From: Lentzea nigeriaca | Lineage (GTDB): Bacteria > Actinomycetota > Actinomycetes > Mycobacteriales > Pseudonocardiaceae | Length of the DNA stretch: 64,000 bases | NCBI RefSeq assembly: GCF_016907955.1 | Contig: NZ_JAFBCX010000002.1 | Coordinates: forward strand, 682,001 to 746,000 | Direction of reading: 5' to 3' | Shown here: piece after piece, positions 43,129 through 52,322 of the stretch | Position numbering within the stretch: the stretch's first letter is position 1 | Layout: every line of letters begins with the position of its first letter | The notes under the pieces: model-generated | What the model was told of the DNA's origin: nothing | The model's input: only the letters and a program-made list of their open reading frames with translations | Databases searched by the model: none | Translations under genes and position numbers: made by a program

Positions 43129-44781
43129 GTGTCCGTGCTGACAGCCAGGAACGTTTCGCTGTCGTTCGGTCCGAGGACCGTGATCTCGGAGGTTGATTTC
43201 GATGTTTCGCCTGGTGACCGCGTCGGCCTGATCGCGCCCAACGGCGTCGGCAAGTCCACGTTGCTCCGGTTGCTGTCCGGAGAGCTGCAACCCGAGACTG
43301 GATCTGTCTCGACCACCGGAACCGTCGCGCACCTGACGCAGGAGACGCTCCACCGTGCTGGAGAGTCGCTCCGCGACCACCTCGCCCGCCGCACCGGCGT
43401 CGCGAAGGCCGAGGAGTGGCTGCAGCGCTCTGCCGAAGCGCTGGCCGAAGGCGGCGGCGAGGACTACCCGGACGCGTTCGACCACTGGACCGCCATCGGT
43501 GCCGGTGACTTCGACGAACGCGCGGACGCGGTGTGCGAACGCCTCGGCCTGCGGGCGGATCTGCTCGACGACTGTTCACCGGACGAGCTGTCGGGTGGTC
43601 AGCAGGCACGGCTGCGGCTGGCCGCCGTCCTGCTCACCCGCGCGGACGTGTTGCTGCTCGACGAGCCGACGAACGACCTCGACGCAGGAGGGCTCGACCT
43701 GCTGGAAGCCCACGTGCTGGGGTATCCGGGCGCGATCGTGCTGGTGAGCCACGACAGGGAGTTCCTGGCGCGCACGACGACCGCGATCGCGGAGCTCGAC
43801 GAGTTCTCCCACAAGGTCACGGTTTTCGGTGGCGGCTGGGACGCCTACGTCGACGAGAAGCTGAACGCGGGCCGTCGTGCGCAGGAGGAGTACGAGGCCT
43901 ACGCGGCGAAACGCGACTCGCTCGTGCAGCGCGGCCGCCAGGTGAGGGAGTGGTCGCGGCAGGGCGTGCGGCGGGCGGGAAGTGCCAAGGCGCGCAACGA
44001 CGAACCGGACAAGAACGTGCGAGCGGGCCGCAGGCAGGCGGCCGAGAACCTGATGGCCAAAGCGTCCGTTGTGGACCGTCAGCTGGCGAGGCTCGACGAG
44101 GTGGAGGAGCCGCGCGAGGCGTGGCAGCTGCGGCTCACCCTGCCGTCGGCCGGGCGCGGCAGCTCGGTGGCGTTCACGTTGCGGCAGGCCGTGATCAGTC
44201 GAGGTGACGTGACGCTGGGCCCGGTCGACCTCACGATCGGCGCGGGCGAGCGGTGGCGGATCACCGGTCCGAACGGCTCCGGCAAGTCGACCTTGCTCGG
44301 CGCGCTCCTCGGCCGCATCCCGCTCGTCTCCGGCGAGCGCTCGATCGGGCCGGGCGTGGTCGTCGGCGAGGTCGACCAGCTTCGCGCCGAGTTCGCGAGC
44401 GAGCAGCCGGCGTTGCGGATCGTGGCGGACGCGACCGGGCTGCAGGACGTCGAAGCGCGCACCTTGCTCGCGAAGTTCCGGCTCGGCGCGGACAACGTGC
44501 TGCGGCCGGCCCGCGAACTCTCACCGGGTGAACGAACGCGCGCGGGCTTGGCTCTGCTGCAAGCCCGTGGCACGACGTGTCTGGTTCTCGACGAACCGAC
44601 GAACCACCTCGATTTGCCGGCAATAGAACAGCTGGAACAGGCCCTGGACACCTACGAGGGAACGTTGTTGCTGGTCACGCACGACCGGCGGCTCGCTTCG
44701 GCCGTGCGGGTGGATCGCGAGATCAACGTGCGCGACCTCCTCACGTTTCCTCCCGTGAAGGGTGGAAGATATGGGTCATGA
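43129..44781 (+). CDS. ABC-F ATPase (translation factor / ribosome protection type)
   Basis: A 550-residue protein from GTG 43129 (GGAAG upstream). Two ABC domains without membrane parts: first with GLIAPNGVGKSTLL, LSGGQQARLRLA and LLLDEPTNDLD; second with [25 protein letters not shown] and LVLDEPTNHLD. The linker between them is basic and long. ABC-F proteins act on the ribosome; some give resistance to macrolides or lincosamides, others are housekeeping. The downstream three genes are coupled or nearly so. Confidence 0.92.
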   Translation: MSVLTARNVSLSFGPRTVISEVDFDVSPGDRVGLIAPNGVGKSTLLRLLSGELQPETGSVSTTGTVAHLTQETLHRAGESLRDHLARRTGVAKAEEWLQRSAEALAEGGGEDYPDAFDHWTAIGAGDFDERADAVCERLGLRADLLDDCSPDELSGGQQARLRLAAVLLTRADVLLLDEPTNDLDAGGLDLLEAHVLGYPGAIVLVSHDREFLARTTTAIAELDEFSHKVTVFGGGWDAYVDEKLNAGRRAQEEYEAYAAKRDSLVQRGRQVREWSRQGVRRAGSAKARNDEPDKNVRAGRRQAAENLMAKASVVDRQLARLDEVEEPREAWQLRLTLPSAGRGSSVAFTLRQAVISRGDVTLGPVDLTIGAGERWRITGPNGSGKSTLLGALLGRIPLVSGERSIGPGVVVGEVDQLRAEFASEQPALRIVADATGLQDVEARTLLAKFRLGADNVLRPARELSPGERTRAGLALLQARGTTCLVLDEPTNHLDLPAIEQLEQALDTYEGTLLLVTHDRRLASAVRVDREINVRDLLTFPPVKGGRYGS

Positions 44782-45188
44782 CCACCGAGGAGGACTGGCC
44801 GGTCGAACAGACCTGGTCGATGCGCAACACCCACTGGCATGCCTATGTGGAACACACGTCGCTCGACCACGCGTCCCCTCGGCAGGTCCGGCTCGAACGC
44901 ACCCCCGAAGAAGTGCTCACCTCGCCCGCCGAGGTCGCTGCCTGGCTGGAGGTCAACCTCCGCAGCGCGACGCGACCGGAGGAGACCGGCAAGAAGCGCG
45001 TGAAGGACGAGCGCGACTTCACCGACTCGAACCGGGTGCACGCGTCGCTGGCCTCGCGCGGTGAGTCCATCTACACGGGCGTGAAGGGCGAGCTGACGCT
45101 GGCCGTCGAGGCCGTGACGCCGGACGAGTGCCGGATCTCGCACGACGGTGCGGACGTCGCGCCCCTGAAGGCTGGTCGCCGCCGCTAG
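44778..45188 (+). CDS. Unknown 136-residue protein
   Basis: ATG 44778 overlaps the ABC-F stop (ATGA). The product is polar, with no signal or membrane helix; TWSMRNTHWHAYVEHTSLDH near the N-terminus and a basic end (KAGRRR). No family recognised. Coupling to the ABC-F gene suggests a shared function. Confidence 0.7.
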   Translation: MTTEEDWPVEQTWSMRNTHWHAYVEHTSLDHASPRQVRLERTPEEVLTSPAEVAAWLEVNLRSATRPEETGKKRVKDERDFTDSNRVHASLASRGESIYTGVKGELTLAVEAVTPDECRISHDGADVAPLKAGRRR

Positions 45189-45189
45189 A

Positions 45190-45453
45190 TTGACCCCCTG
45201 GAGAGTGCGGACGTTGTGGTCGCAGCCGGACGCCGCGTGCCTGAACGGTGAGTGGCGACCCGGCGTGCCGGACCGGGAGCAGATCGCGCACGCGTGGACG
45301 GTCGGGTACACGCCACGGATCTCGGTGGCGGTGTTCGTTGGCGGCGAGCGGCCTGTTGTGCCCGCGGTCGACAAGGAGGGGCGGGCGCTCGTGGGGTCTG
45401 GGCTGACCAACGAGATGTGGCGGGCGATGCAAGAAAAGCTGCAGCCGCGGTGA
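45190..45453 (+). pseudogene. C-terminal fragment of a class A penicillin-binding protein
   Basis: An 87-codon frame (TTG or a nearby GTG as start) ends with HAWTVGYTPRISVAVFVGG, then GSGLTNEMWRAMQEKL, which is the segment that follows the KTG motif in class A PBPs. There is no KTG, no transpeptidase core and no glycosyltransferase domain. Its stop overlaps the start of the next, related gene. It may be a relic or a small expressed protein. Confidence 0.55.
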
Positions 45454-46331
45454 CGCGGGGTGCGGTCCTCGCGTTGGTCCTGGCCGCCCTCGTCGTCGGG
45501 TACGTGGTGTGGCAACGGCCCGAGGCGCCGGCGCCGAAACCGGTGCCACCGAAGGAGGTCGTGCTGCAGTACGCGGACGGCTCCACGATGTGGCGCAGTA
45601 CGGGCGCCTGGAAGCAGCCGCCGATCGTGCAGCGGGTGTTCGCGGAGCTGGGCACGGCGGCGCTGTCGTTCGACTCGCTCAGGGGCACCGGGGGCGTGGT
45701 CCGCACGACGATCGACGCGCGGGCACAGACCTTCGCCGCCGCGGTGGTCGGCCGGCTGATCCCCCCGCTCCGGGTGATCGACACGTCGGCGCCGACCAGG
45801 GGCCGGCCGCGGGAGCTCGACGCATCGGTGACGGCGATCGATCCCGGCTCGGGTCGCGTGCGGGTGTACCTCCCCGGCCTGAGTTCGGGTGACGACCTGG
45901 CAGGTGGCGTGCGGAAGGAGCTGCCCGCGGCCCTCGCCGAGCCGCTCGCCACGGCTGCGGCGCCGAACGCGATCGAGGAACGAGCGACCCCGCTCAACGT
46001 GAGTGCTGCGTACGCGACCTTGGCCGCGAGAGGTGTCCAGCGCGAGCCGCACTTCGTCACCTCGGTGACCGCGGCGAACGGTTCGTTGCTGTACGAGGCC
46101 GCCGACACCACCAAACCCGCGTTCGCCACGGACAGGGTGGACCGGATCACCGCTTCGCTGAAGGAGAAGCCCGGTTGCGACGGGACGGCGTGCGTGCCGG
46201 GTGCCTTCCCTTGGATGGTCGGCTACACGCCCAAGCTCGCGGTCACGGTGTACGTGGAGCAGGCCGGCGCTGTCGACGCCGGCCTGCCCATGTTGATCTG
46301 GCAGGAGTTCCTGAAGGAGCTGCCTGCGTGA
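45450..46331 (+). CDS. Membrane-anchored degenerate penicillin-binding-protein relative
   Basis: A 293-residue protein from GTG 45450. One N-terminal anchor (VLALVLAALVVGYVVW) and then pieces of a PBP in order: GVVRTTIDARAQTFAA, ASVTAIDPGSGRVRVYLPG, TPLNVSAAYATLAARGVQRE, PHFVTSVTAANGSLLYEA and PWMVGYTPKLAVTVYVE. The active-site SxxK region and the KTG motif are missing, so it should not be a transpeptidase; it could bind peptidoglycan or a partner PBP. It repeats the C-terminal segment found in the preceding fragment. Confidence 0.72.
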   Translation: MTRGAVLALVLAALVVGYVVWQRPEAPAPKPVPPKEVVLQYADGSTMWRSTGAWKQPPIVQRVFAELGTAALSFDSLRGTGGVVRTTIDARAQTFAAAVVGRLIPPLRVIDTSAPTRGRPRELDASVTAIDPGSGRVRVYLPGLSSGDDLAGGVRKELPAALAEPLATAAAPNAIEERATPLNVSAAYATLAARGVQREPHFVTSVTAANGSLLYEAADTTKPAFATDRVDRITASLKEKPGCDGTACVPGAFPWMVGYTPKLAVTVYVEQAGAVDAGLPMLIWQEFLKELPA

Positions 46332-46334
46332 GGC

Positions 46335-47831
46335 TCACCCGACGTGCCAGGTGTGCACGGGTTCGCCCGCGTGCATGAGTTCCAGGTACCGCTTGAGCAT
46401 CCCGGTCAGGGCCGCGTCCCTCGACAGGCCGCGTTCCTCAAGCAGCGCAACGGTTTCCCGTTGCCACGACGACCCGGTGCGCCGCGCGAGGCAACGCTGC
46501 TCGATCACGCCGAGGTAGCGTTCGCGGGCCTCGTCGGAGACCCCGCAGTCGCGCAGGCCCTCGTGCGCCATCGGCAGCAGCCGGCGCAGCACCAGCTCGT
46601 CCGGCGGAATCCAGCCGATGCCAGGCCAGTACAGCTGGGCGTTCATGCCGTGCCTGGCCCCCGTGTAGAGGTTCTCCTCGGCCGCCTGGAACGACATTTG
46701 GGTCCACAGTGGACGTTCCTGGGCGGTGAGGGCGCGCTGGGTGCCGTAGAAGAAGGCGGCGTTGGCCATCGTGTCGAGCACCGTGGGACCCGCGGGCAGG
46801 ACGCGGTTCTCGACGCGCAGGTGCGGCACGCCGTCGACGACGTCGTACACAGGGCGGTTCCAGCGCCAGATCGTGCCGTTGTGCAGGCGCAGCTCCGAAA
46901 GACGAGGCGCGCCACCGGCTTCGAGGGTCTCGATCGGGTCCTCGTCGTCGGTTTCCGGCAGCAGGCTCGGGAAGTAGCGCACGTTCTCCTCGAACAGGTC
47001 GAAGATCGACGTGATCCACCGTTCACCGAACCACACGCGCGGGCGGACACCCTGGTTCTTCAGCTCGTCCGGGCGCGTGTCGGTCGCCTGCTGGAACAAC
47101 GGGATGCGGGTCTCGTGCCACAGCGCCTTGCCCAGCAGGAACGCCGAGTTCGCGGCGATCGCCACCTGCACACCGGCCAGGCACTGGGCGGCGTTCCAGT
47201 GCGCGGCGAAGTTCGTCGGCTCGACCTGCAGGTGCAGCTGCACCGACGTGCAGGCGGCCTCCGGCAGGATCGACTCCGCGTAGGCGAGCAGCTTCTCCGG
47301 GCCCTTGCCCGGCATCGCGGGGCCTTCCATGTGCAGCACCATCTCCTCGCCCCTGGCGGCGAAGATGGTGTCGTTGAGGAGCGCGTACCTCGGGCTCTCG
47401 GAGAGCCACTTCTTGTCGAAGTGCCGCTCCCGCAACGTGGGCAGCACGCCGATCATGGCGAGGTTGGCGCCTACGTCGTTGGCCTTCGAGTCGGCGCTGT
47501 CGAGCGACGTGCGCAGTTCCTCTTCCAGGCCAAGCATCTCACCCCCTGCCAGCTCGCGCGGCGGGACGTTGATCTCCAGGTTCTGCTGTCCCAGCTCGAG
47601 CGTGTAGGAGGGATCGTCGATCTTCTCGAGAACCTCCGAGTTCGCCATCGCCGGCCGCATCGCGTCGTCGACGAGGTTCAACTCGATTTCCAGCCCCATC
47701 TGCCGACGGGGAAAGGAAAATGTGTCTTCTGCGAGCATCGTCGCCAATGCGTCCAGACTCCGCTGCATCTTCGAGCGGTAACGCTGACGATCGTCTCTGG
47801 TGAACGTGCGGCTGGACACTTCGCTTCCCAT
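46335..47831 (-). CDS. Glutamate-cysteine ligase family 2 (GCS2-like) protein
   Basis: A 498-residue protein, AAGGGG before ATG 47831. FSFPRRQMGLEIELNLVD near residue 39 and YTLELGQQNLEINVPPREL carry the acidic metal and ATP ligands of the GCS2 superfamily, and RVENRVLPAGPTVLDTMAN continues the fold. GCS2 members join an amino acid to a carboxylate, typically glutamate to cysteine. It is longer than YbdK-type ligases, with an extra C-terminal helical part. The product is unknown; in an actinomycete that uses mycothiol or ergothioneine, the EgtA reaction is one possibility. Confidence 0.82.
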   Translation of the reverse strand: MGSEVSSRTFTRDDRQRYRSKMQRSLDALATMLAEDTFSFPRRQMGLEIELNLVDDAMRPAMANSEVLEKIDDPSYTLELGQQNLEINVPPRELAGGEMLGLEEELRTSLDSADSKANDVGANLAMIGVLPTLRERHFDKKWLSESPRYALLNDTIFAARGEEMVLHMEGPAMPGKGPEKLLAYAESILPEAACTSVQLHLQVEPTNFAAHWNAAQCLAGVQVAIAANSAFLLGKALWHETRIPLFQQATDTRPDELKNQGVRPRVWFGERWITSIFDLFEENVRYFPSLLPETDDEDPIETLEAGGAPRLSELRLHNGTIWRWNRPVYDVVDGVPHLRVENRVLPAGPTVLDTMANAAFFYGTQRALTAQERPLWTQMSFQAAEENLYTGARHGMNAQLYWPGIGWIPPDELVLRRLLPMAHEGLRDCGVSDEARERYLGVIEQRCLARRTGSSWQRETVALLEERGLSRDAALTGMLKRYLELMHAGEPVHTWHVG

Positions 47832-48040
47832 GCCGCTACCCCTTCGCTCGGCGCCGGTGGGCGCGGGCCAGGCGGAACGCCAAACGTGACACAGCCGAAA
47901 CCTCCTTTACATCGCCCAAATCGGTGCTCTCTGTCACGTCGAGGTAACAACCAGCGATCATCCGCTGGTCGGGCGTGTGCGGTTCCGCCCTCCGGACTAT
48001 CTCGCCTGTTCCACACCAGGCTAGATGCGAAACTTCCCGC

Positions 48041-48832
48041 GTGGCGAAGGTGATAGAGATCAACGACCCGGCTGACCCCCGGCTGGACGACTTCCGCGAC
48101 CTGTCGACGGCCGACCGCAGGCCTGACCGGCCGGGAGGACGCGGTCTCGTCATCGCCGAGGGCGTCGTGGTGGTGGAACGTCTGCTGGCCTCGCCGTACC
48201 CGGTGCGCGGCCTGCTCGGGGTGCGCCGCCGGATCGAGGCGCTCGACCTCTCCGACCTGGACGTTCCCGCCTACGTGACGTCAGCGGAGGTGATGGCGAC
48301 GGTCGTCGGGTTTCACCTGAACCGGGGAGTGCTCGCGGCCGCCGACCGGGCTCCCGCGGTGTCGTTCGAGGAGCTCGCGGACAGGTCCCAGCGGCTCGCG
48401 GTCCTGGAAGGCGTCGGCGACCACGAGAACCTGGGCTCGATCTTCCGCAACGCCGCGGCGCTGGGCGTGGACGGCGTCGTGCTGGGGCCTGGCTGCAGCG
48501 ACCCGCTGTATCGGCGCAGTGTCCGGGTGTCGATGGGCCACGTCCTGCGCGTGCCGTTCGCTAGCACGGATCAGTGGCCCGCGGCGCTCGACATGTTGCG
48601 GCACAAGGGGTTCACAGTTGCCGCTCTGACGCCGCGCCCGTCCGCGCCGCATCTTGCGGATGCGGGTTTGCGCGGACGTCGGGTCGCGGTGCTGCTGGGG
48701 TCCGAGGGGCCGGGGCTCACCGAGGAAGCGATCTGTGCGGCGGACCTGGCCGTGCGGATTCCCATGTCGTCCGGAGTGGATTCGCTGAACGTGGCCACCG
48801 CCGGAGCCGTGGCCTTCTACGCCCTGCTTTAG
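48041..48832 (+). CDS. SpoU/TrmH-family RNA 2'-O-methyltransferase
   Basis: A 263-residue protein from GTG 48041. The SPOUT motifs are ENLGSIFRNAAALGVDGVVL (motif 1), AVLLGSEGPGL (motif 2) and IPMSSGVDSLNVATAGAVAF (motif 3). The N-terminal 100 residues form the substrate-binding part. Likely target is 23S rRNA or tRNA. It corresponds to Rv0881. Its 3' end overlaps DUF2537 by four bases on the other strand. Confidence 0.93.
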   Translation: MAKVIEINDPADPRLDDFRDLSTADRRPDRPGGRGLVIAEGVVVVERLLASPYPVRGLLGVRRRIEALDLSDLDVPAYVTSAEVMATVVGFHLNRGVLAAADRAPAVSFEELADRSQRLAVLEGVGDHENLGSIFRNAAALGVDGVVLGPGCSDPLYRRSVRVSMGHVLRVPFASTDQWPAALDMLRHKGFTVAALTPRPSAPHLADAGLRGRRVAVLLGSEGPGLTEEAICAADLAVRIPMSSGVDSLNVATAGAVAFYALL

Positions 48833-49428
48833 AGCAACGTGAGGATCAGCGCGAGCCAGGCGACGAGAATGCCGGTGACCACGCCGTAGGCGACCCAGCG
48901 CCACACCGGCACCTTGCGTCCCAGCCACACGCTCGGCGCGAGCCCGCCCACGACCAGCACGTTCGCGACGAGCGCGAGCCACCTGCTGGTCTCGCCGAGG
49001 CCCAGCGACAGCGACACCACGGTCACCGTGACGATCGACGCGGTGATGAAGCTGACCGCGAGCCCCGTGCCCCACGGCGTCGGCTCCGGCTCCTCGGTCT
49101 CGGTCTGCACGGGCTCCGCCTTGGCGGGCGATTCCGGGGCCTCGACGCTGACGAGCTCTCCGCTCACCGGGTCGGTGTAGGTGACCGGGGCGTTCATGAC
49201 CGCCGCGAGTCTGCCTGCCAGCTGCTTGCCCCGTCTCGTGACCAGCGCGCTGGCCACGCCGTCGGCAGGCGTCTCGGTGCGCACGACGGCGTCGGCCACC
49301 TTCGCCCACTCGTGCAGCGCATCGGCGAGTTCCGCGCCGAGCGGCAGGCTGTGCGGGTCGACCTCGCGCTCACCGGACTCGTCCTCCCCGGCGAGCACGG
49401 CGCGGCCGTCCCGGACTCGCAACTCCAC
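48829..49428 (-). CDS. DUF2537 membrane protein
   Basis: A 199-residue protein from GTG 49428 with AGGAGGG upstream. The N-terminal half is soluble, starting VELRVRDGRAVLAGED; the C-terminal half has three to four membrane helices ending YGVVTGILVAWLALILTLL. This matches DUF2537 (Rv0882-like). Function unknown. Confidence 0.82.
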   Translation of the reverse strand: MELRVRDGRAVLAGEDESGEREVDPHSLPLGAELADALHEWAKVADAVVRTETPADGVASALVTRRGKQLAGRLAAVMNAPVTYTDPVSGELVSVEAPESPAKAEPVQTETEEPEPTPWGTGLAVSFITASIVTVTVVSLSLGLGETSRWLALVANVLVVGGLAPSVWLGRKVPVWRWVAYGVVTGILVAWLALILTLL

Positions 49429-49478
49429 GAACCCTCCTACGGTCTTCCGGAGTCTCGTCGGAGAACCTATCGGACGGC

Positions 49479-49892
49479 TCAGGGACGCAGTGCCTCTGTT
49501 GCTCGCGCGAAGTAGTCGAACAACGTCCGGCGCTCCTCCTCGCTGTACCCCGCGAAGATGTCGCCGAGCTTCTCCCTCGCGGGTGCCAGTGCCTCGGCCA
49601 GCGGCGCGGGTTCGGCCAGCAGTTCGACGATCACCTTGCGCCGGTCGTCCGGTGACGGGGTGCGGCGCACGAACCCCGCCTCCTCCAGGCGGTCGATCAG
49701 GCGGGTCGTCGGACCGGTGGTCAGGCCCGTCTGCGCGGACAGCTCGCCCGGTGTCATCGGGCCGTTGAGGTCGAGCAGGTTCAGCGCGTACAGGTCGGTG
49801 CCGCCCAGACCGCACGACCGCGCGGCGTGCAGCCCGTGCAGCACCATCGCACCGATGTACCGCCGGTAGATCTCGCTCGCGTCTGTTGACAT
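49479..49892 (-). CDS. MarR-family transcriptional regulator
   Basis: A 137-residue protein from ATG 49892. The winged helix is GPMTPGELSAQTGLTTGPT with the wing RRTPSPDDRRKVIVELL. It is divergent from the NTF2-like gene at 49985, and the 92-bp gap is filled with palindromic and tandem repeats that suit MarR dimers. Confidence 0.9.
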   Translation of the reverse strand: MSTDASEIYRRYIGAMVLHGLHAARSCGLGGTDLYALNLLDLNGPMTPGELSAQTGLTTGPTTRLIDRLEEAGFVRRTPSPDDRRKVIVELLAEPAPLAEALAPAREKLGDIFAGYSEEERRTLFDYFARATEALRP

Positions 49893-49912
49893 CCACGTAC
49901 CCCCGCTCGTAA

Positions 49913-49976
49913 TCTCTTCCTCAACGAAGAGACTTCCTCAAGGAAGAGACTTCTCCGACGAAGAGAACTTAGCAAG
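49913..49976. promoter_or_regulatory. Operator array with three 17-bp repeats
   Basis: Three adjacent 17-bp units start at 49926, 49943 and 49960, each beginning GAAGAGA; the first two share GAAGAGACTTC. TCTCTTC at 49913-49919 with GAAGAGA at 49926-49932 forms a perfect inverted repeat. This lies between the divergent marR and NTF2-like starts. Confidence 0.75.
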
Positions 49977-49984
49977 GGGGAACG

Positions 49985-50413
49985 ATGAGTGACGAAGCAG
50001 GCGTCCTGGCGTTGTTCGCGAAGCTCGCGGAGGCGTGGAACAGGGGCGACGGCGCCGCGTACGGGGAGTGCTTCACCGACGACGCGACCTACGTGGCGTG
50101 GGTCGGCACCATCTATCGCGGCGCCGACGACATCGGACGGTCGCACCAGGTGCTGTTCGACACCTTCCTCAAGGACACGAAGCTCACCACCGAGGGGGAG
50201 ATCGACGTGCGGTTCTACGGCGAGGACACGGCGGTGCTGACCACCCGCGGCGACGTCGGGAAGAAACCCAGCAAGGGCGCGAAGGTGCAGACGTTCACGC
50301 TCGTCCGGCAGAGCGGCGAGTGGAAGATCGCGGCGTTTCAGAACACGAAGCGCCACTCGATGCTGGAGCGGATCTCGTTCAGGTTCCAGCCCGGTATCCG
50401 CCCAGCGGCCTAG
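49985..50413 (+). CDS. SgcJ/EcaC-type NTF2-like protein
   Basis: A 142-residue protein with AAGGGGG before ATG 49985. LFAKLAEAWNRGDGAAYGEC and FTDDATYVAWVGTIYRGADD followed by DVRFYGEDTAVLTTRG are typical of the SgcJ/EcaC family in the NTF2 superfamily. Family members bind small hydrophobic molecules, and enzymatic activity is uncertain. The divergent MarR gene is the likely regulator. Confidence 0.88.
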   Translation: MSDEAGVLALFAKLAEAWNRGDGAAYGECFTDDATYVAWVGTIYRGADDIGRSHQVLFDTFLKDTKLTTEGEIDVRFYGEDTAVLTTRGDVGKKPSKGAKVQTFTLVRQSGEWKIAAFQNTKRHSMLERISFRFQPGIRPAA

Positions 50414-50434
50414 TGCCGCGGAGAAGTTCGTGAG

Positions 50435-50473
50435 GTCGCGTTCGCGCCAGATCCCCATTGGCGCGAACGCGAC
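50435..50473. terminator. Terminator, 15-bp arms
   Basis: GTCGCGTTCGCGCCA and its perfect complement surround a 9-nt loop between convergent genes. Confidence 0.88.
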
Positions 50474-50480
50474 CACAGGC

Positions 50481-52322
50481 CTAGGCGAGCGAGTCGCGCC
50501 AGGCCGTGTGCAGAGCCGCGAACCGGCCCCGCTCACCGATCAGCTCCTCGGGGGAGCCGTCTTCCACCACAATGCCACCATCCAGCACCAGAACGCGGTC
50601 CGCGATCAGGACCGTGGACAGGCGGTGGGCGATGATGAACGCCGTCCGGTCGGCCAGCACTGTCTCCAGCGCGGCCTGCACGGCGCGTTCGGTGGGCACG
50701 TCCAGTGATGATGTTGCCTCATCCAGGACCAGTACCGCGGGATCGGCCAGGAAGGCGCGCGCGAAAGCGACCATCTGCCGCTGGCCTGCCGACAAACGGC
50801 CGCCCCGCTTGCGGACGTCCGTGTCGTAGCCGTCGGGCAGTGCGGCGATGAACTCGTGCGCACCCACCTCGGCGGCCGCTGCCTCGATCTCCGCCCGCGT
50901 CGCACTCGGCCGGCCCAGCGCGATGTTGTCCGCCACCGAACCGGAGAACAGGAAGTTCTCCTGGGTGACCATCACGACGGCCCGGCGCAGGTCCGTGTCC
51001 GCCACGGAACGCAGGTCGACGCCGTCGAGCTGGACCGAACCGGCCGACGGGTCGTAGAACCGCGACACCAGCTTGGCCAGCGTGGTCTTGCCGGCACCGG
51101 TCGCGCCGACCAGCGCCACGGTCTGACCGGCGGGCACGTCCAGCGAGAAGCGAGGAAGCACCTGCCTCTTGGTGCCGGGGTACTGGAACTCGACCTCGGC
51201 GAACCGGATGGCGCCCCGCGCGTGCGGCAGAGCCACCGGCGAGGACGGTTCCGGCACCGACGGCTCCTCCTCCAGGACGCCGGAGATCTTCTCCAGCGCG
51301 GCCGTGGCCGAGGAGTAGGCGTTCGCGAACATCGCCAGCTCGTCGAACGGGTCGTAGAACCGGCGCAGGTACACCGTGAACGCCGTCAGCACACCGAGTT
51401 CGAGCGAACCACCCGCGACCCGGTACGCGCCCCACGCGAGCACGATCGCCAGCGACACGTTGCCGATCGTGCGGATCGTCGCGGTGAAGGTGGCCATCAC
51501 GCCCAGCGCGTCGGTGTTCGCGTCGCGGAACTGGGCGTTGAAGCCCTTCATGATCTGCTCGTTGCGGGGCTGGCGGCGGAACGCCTGCACCGCGCGGATG
51601 CCGTTCATCGACTCCACGAACTGGACGATGATCTTGGCGATCGCACCGCGCGTGCCGCGGTAGGCCTCCATCGAACGGCGGCGGAACCAGCGCCAGATCA
51701 GGTACGCGGGCAGGAAGCCCGCCACCACGACCAGGGCCAGCGGCGCGTCCAGGTAGACCAGGATGATCGCGATGCCCGCCACCGACAGCGCCGCGTTGAA
51801 CAGGCTGTCCAGGCCCTCTTCCAGCAGGTCCTGCAACGCGTCCACGTCGCTCGTCAGCCGGGAGATGACCTTGCCGGACGTGTACGACTCGTGGAAGCCG
51901 ACGGACAGCCGCTGCGAGTGCCGGAAGATCCGCCCGCGCAGGTCGAGGAGCAGGTCCTGGCCCACCCGGCCGGAGATCCGCAGGAACGCCCAGCGCAGGA
52001 ACGTCGTCAGCCCGGCGCAGAGCGCGTAGCCGACGACGCACCACACCAGGATCGACGCGCCACCGTCCAGCGCGGCCGGGATGCCCCGGTCGATCGCGGC
52101 GGCGATCAGCAGCGGCCCCGCGAGGTTCGCGAGGTTGCCGCCGATCACCGCCCCGATCGCGAGCGACGTGCGGCCGACGTGCGGGCGCAGCAACGACCCC
52201 AGGAGCCTGCGCGACCTGGCCTGCAGCCGCAGACCCGTCGAGTGCGAGATCTCCTGGATCTCCTCGGCGGCGACGCCGCGCCACTCCTCTTCCTGTTGGT
52301 GAACCACAACCTGATCGCTCAC
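50481..52322 (-). CDS. ABC exporter half-transporter, catalytic-glutamate subunit
   Basis: A 613-residue protein: six membrane helices, then one ABC domain. Walker A is GATGAGKTTL, the signature LSAGQRQM is a variant, Walker B LVLDEATSSLD has the catalytic Glu, and IIAHRLSTV is the H-loop. The GTG start overlaps the stop of the partner gene, so both are made together. Heterodimeric exporters of this type move lipids, peptides or drugs outwards. Confidence 0.93.
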   Translation of the reverse strand: MSDQVVVHQQEEEWRGVAAEEIQEISHSTGLRLQARSRRLLGSLLRPHVGRTSLAIGAVIGGNLANLAGPLLIAAAIDRGIPAALDGGASILVWCVVGYALCAGLTTFLRWAFLRISGRVGQDLLLDLRGRIFRHSQRLSVGFHESYTSGKVISRLTSDVDALQDLLEEGLDSLFNAALSVAGIAIILVYLDAPLALVVVAGFLPAYLIWRWFRRRSMEAYRGTRGAIAKIIVQFVESMNGIRAVQAFRRQPRNEQIMKGFNAQFRDANTDALGVMATFTATIRTIGNVSLAIVLAWGAYRVAGGSLELGVLTAFTVYLRRFYDPFDELAMFANAYSSATAALEKISGVLEEEPSVPEPSSPVALPHARGAIRFAEVEFQYPGTKRQVLPRFSLDVPAGQTVALVGATGAGKTTLAKLVSRFYDPSAGSVQLDGVDLRSVADTDLRRAVVMVTQENFLFSGSVADNIALGRPSATRAEIEAAAAEVGAHEFIAALPDGYDTDVRKRGGRLSAGQRQMVAFARAFLADPAVLVLDEATSSLDVPTERAVQAALETVLADRTAFIIAHRLSTVLIADRVLVLDGGIVVEDGSPEELIGERGRFAALHTAWRDSLA

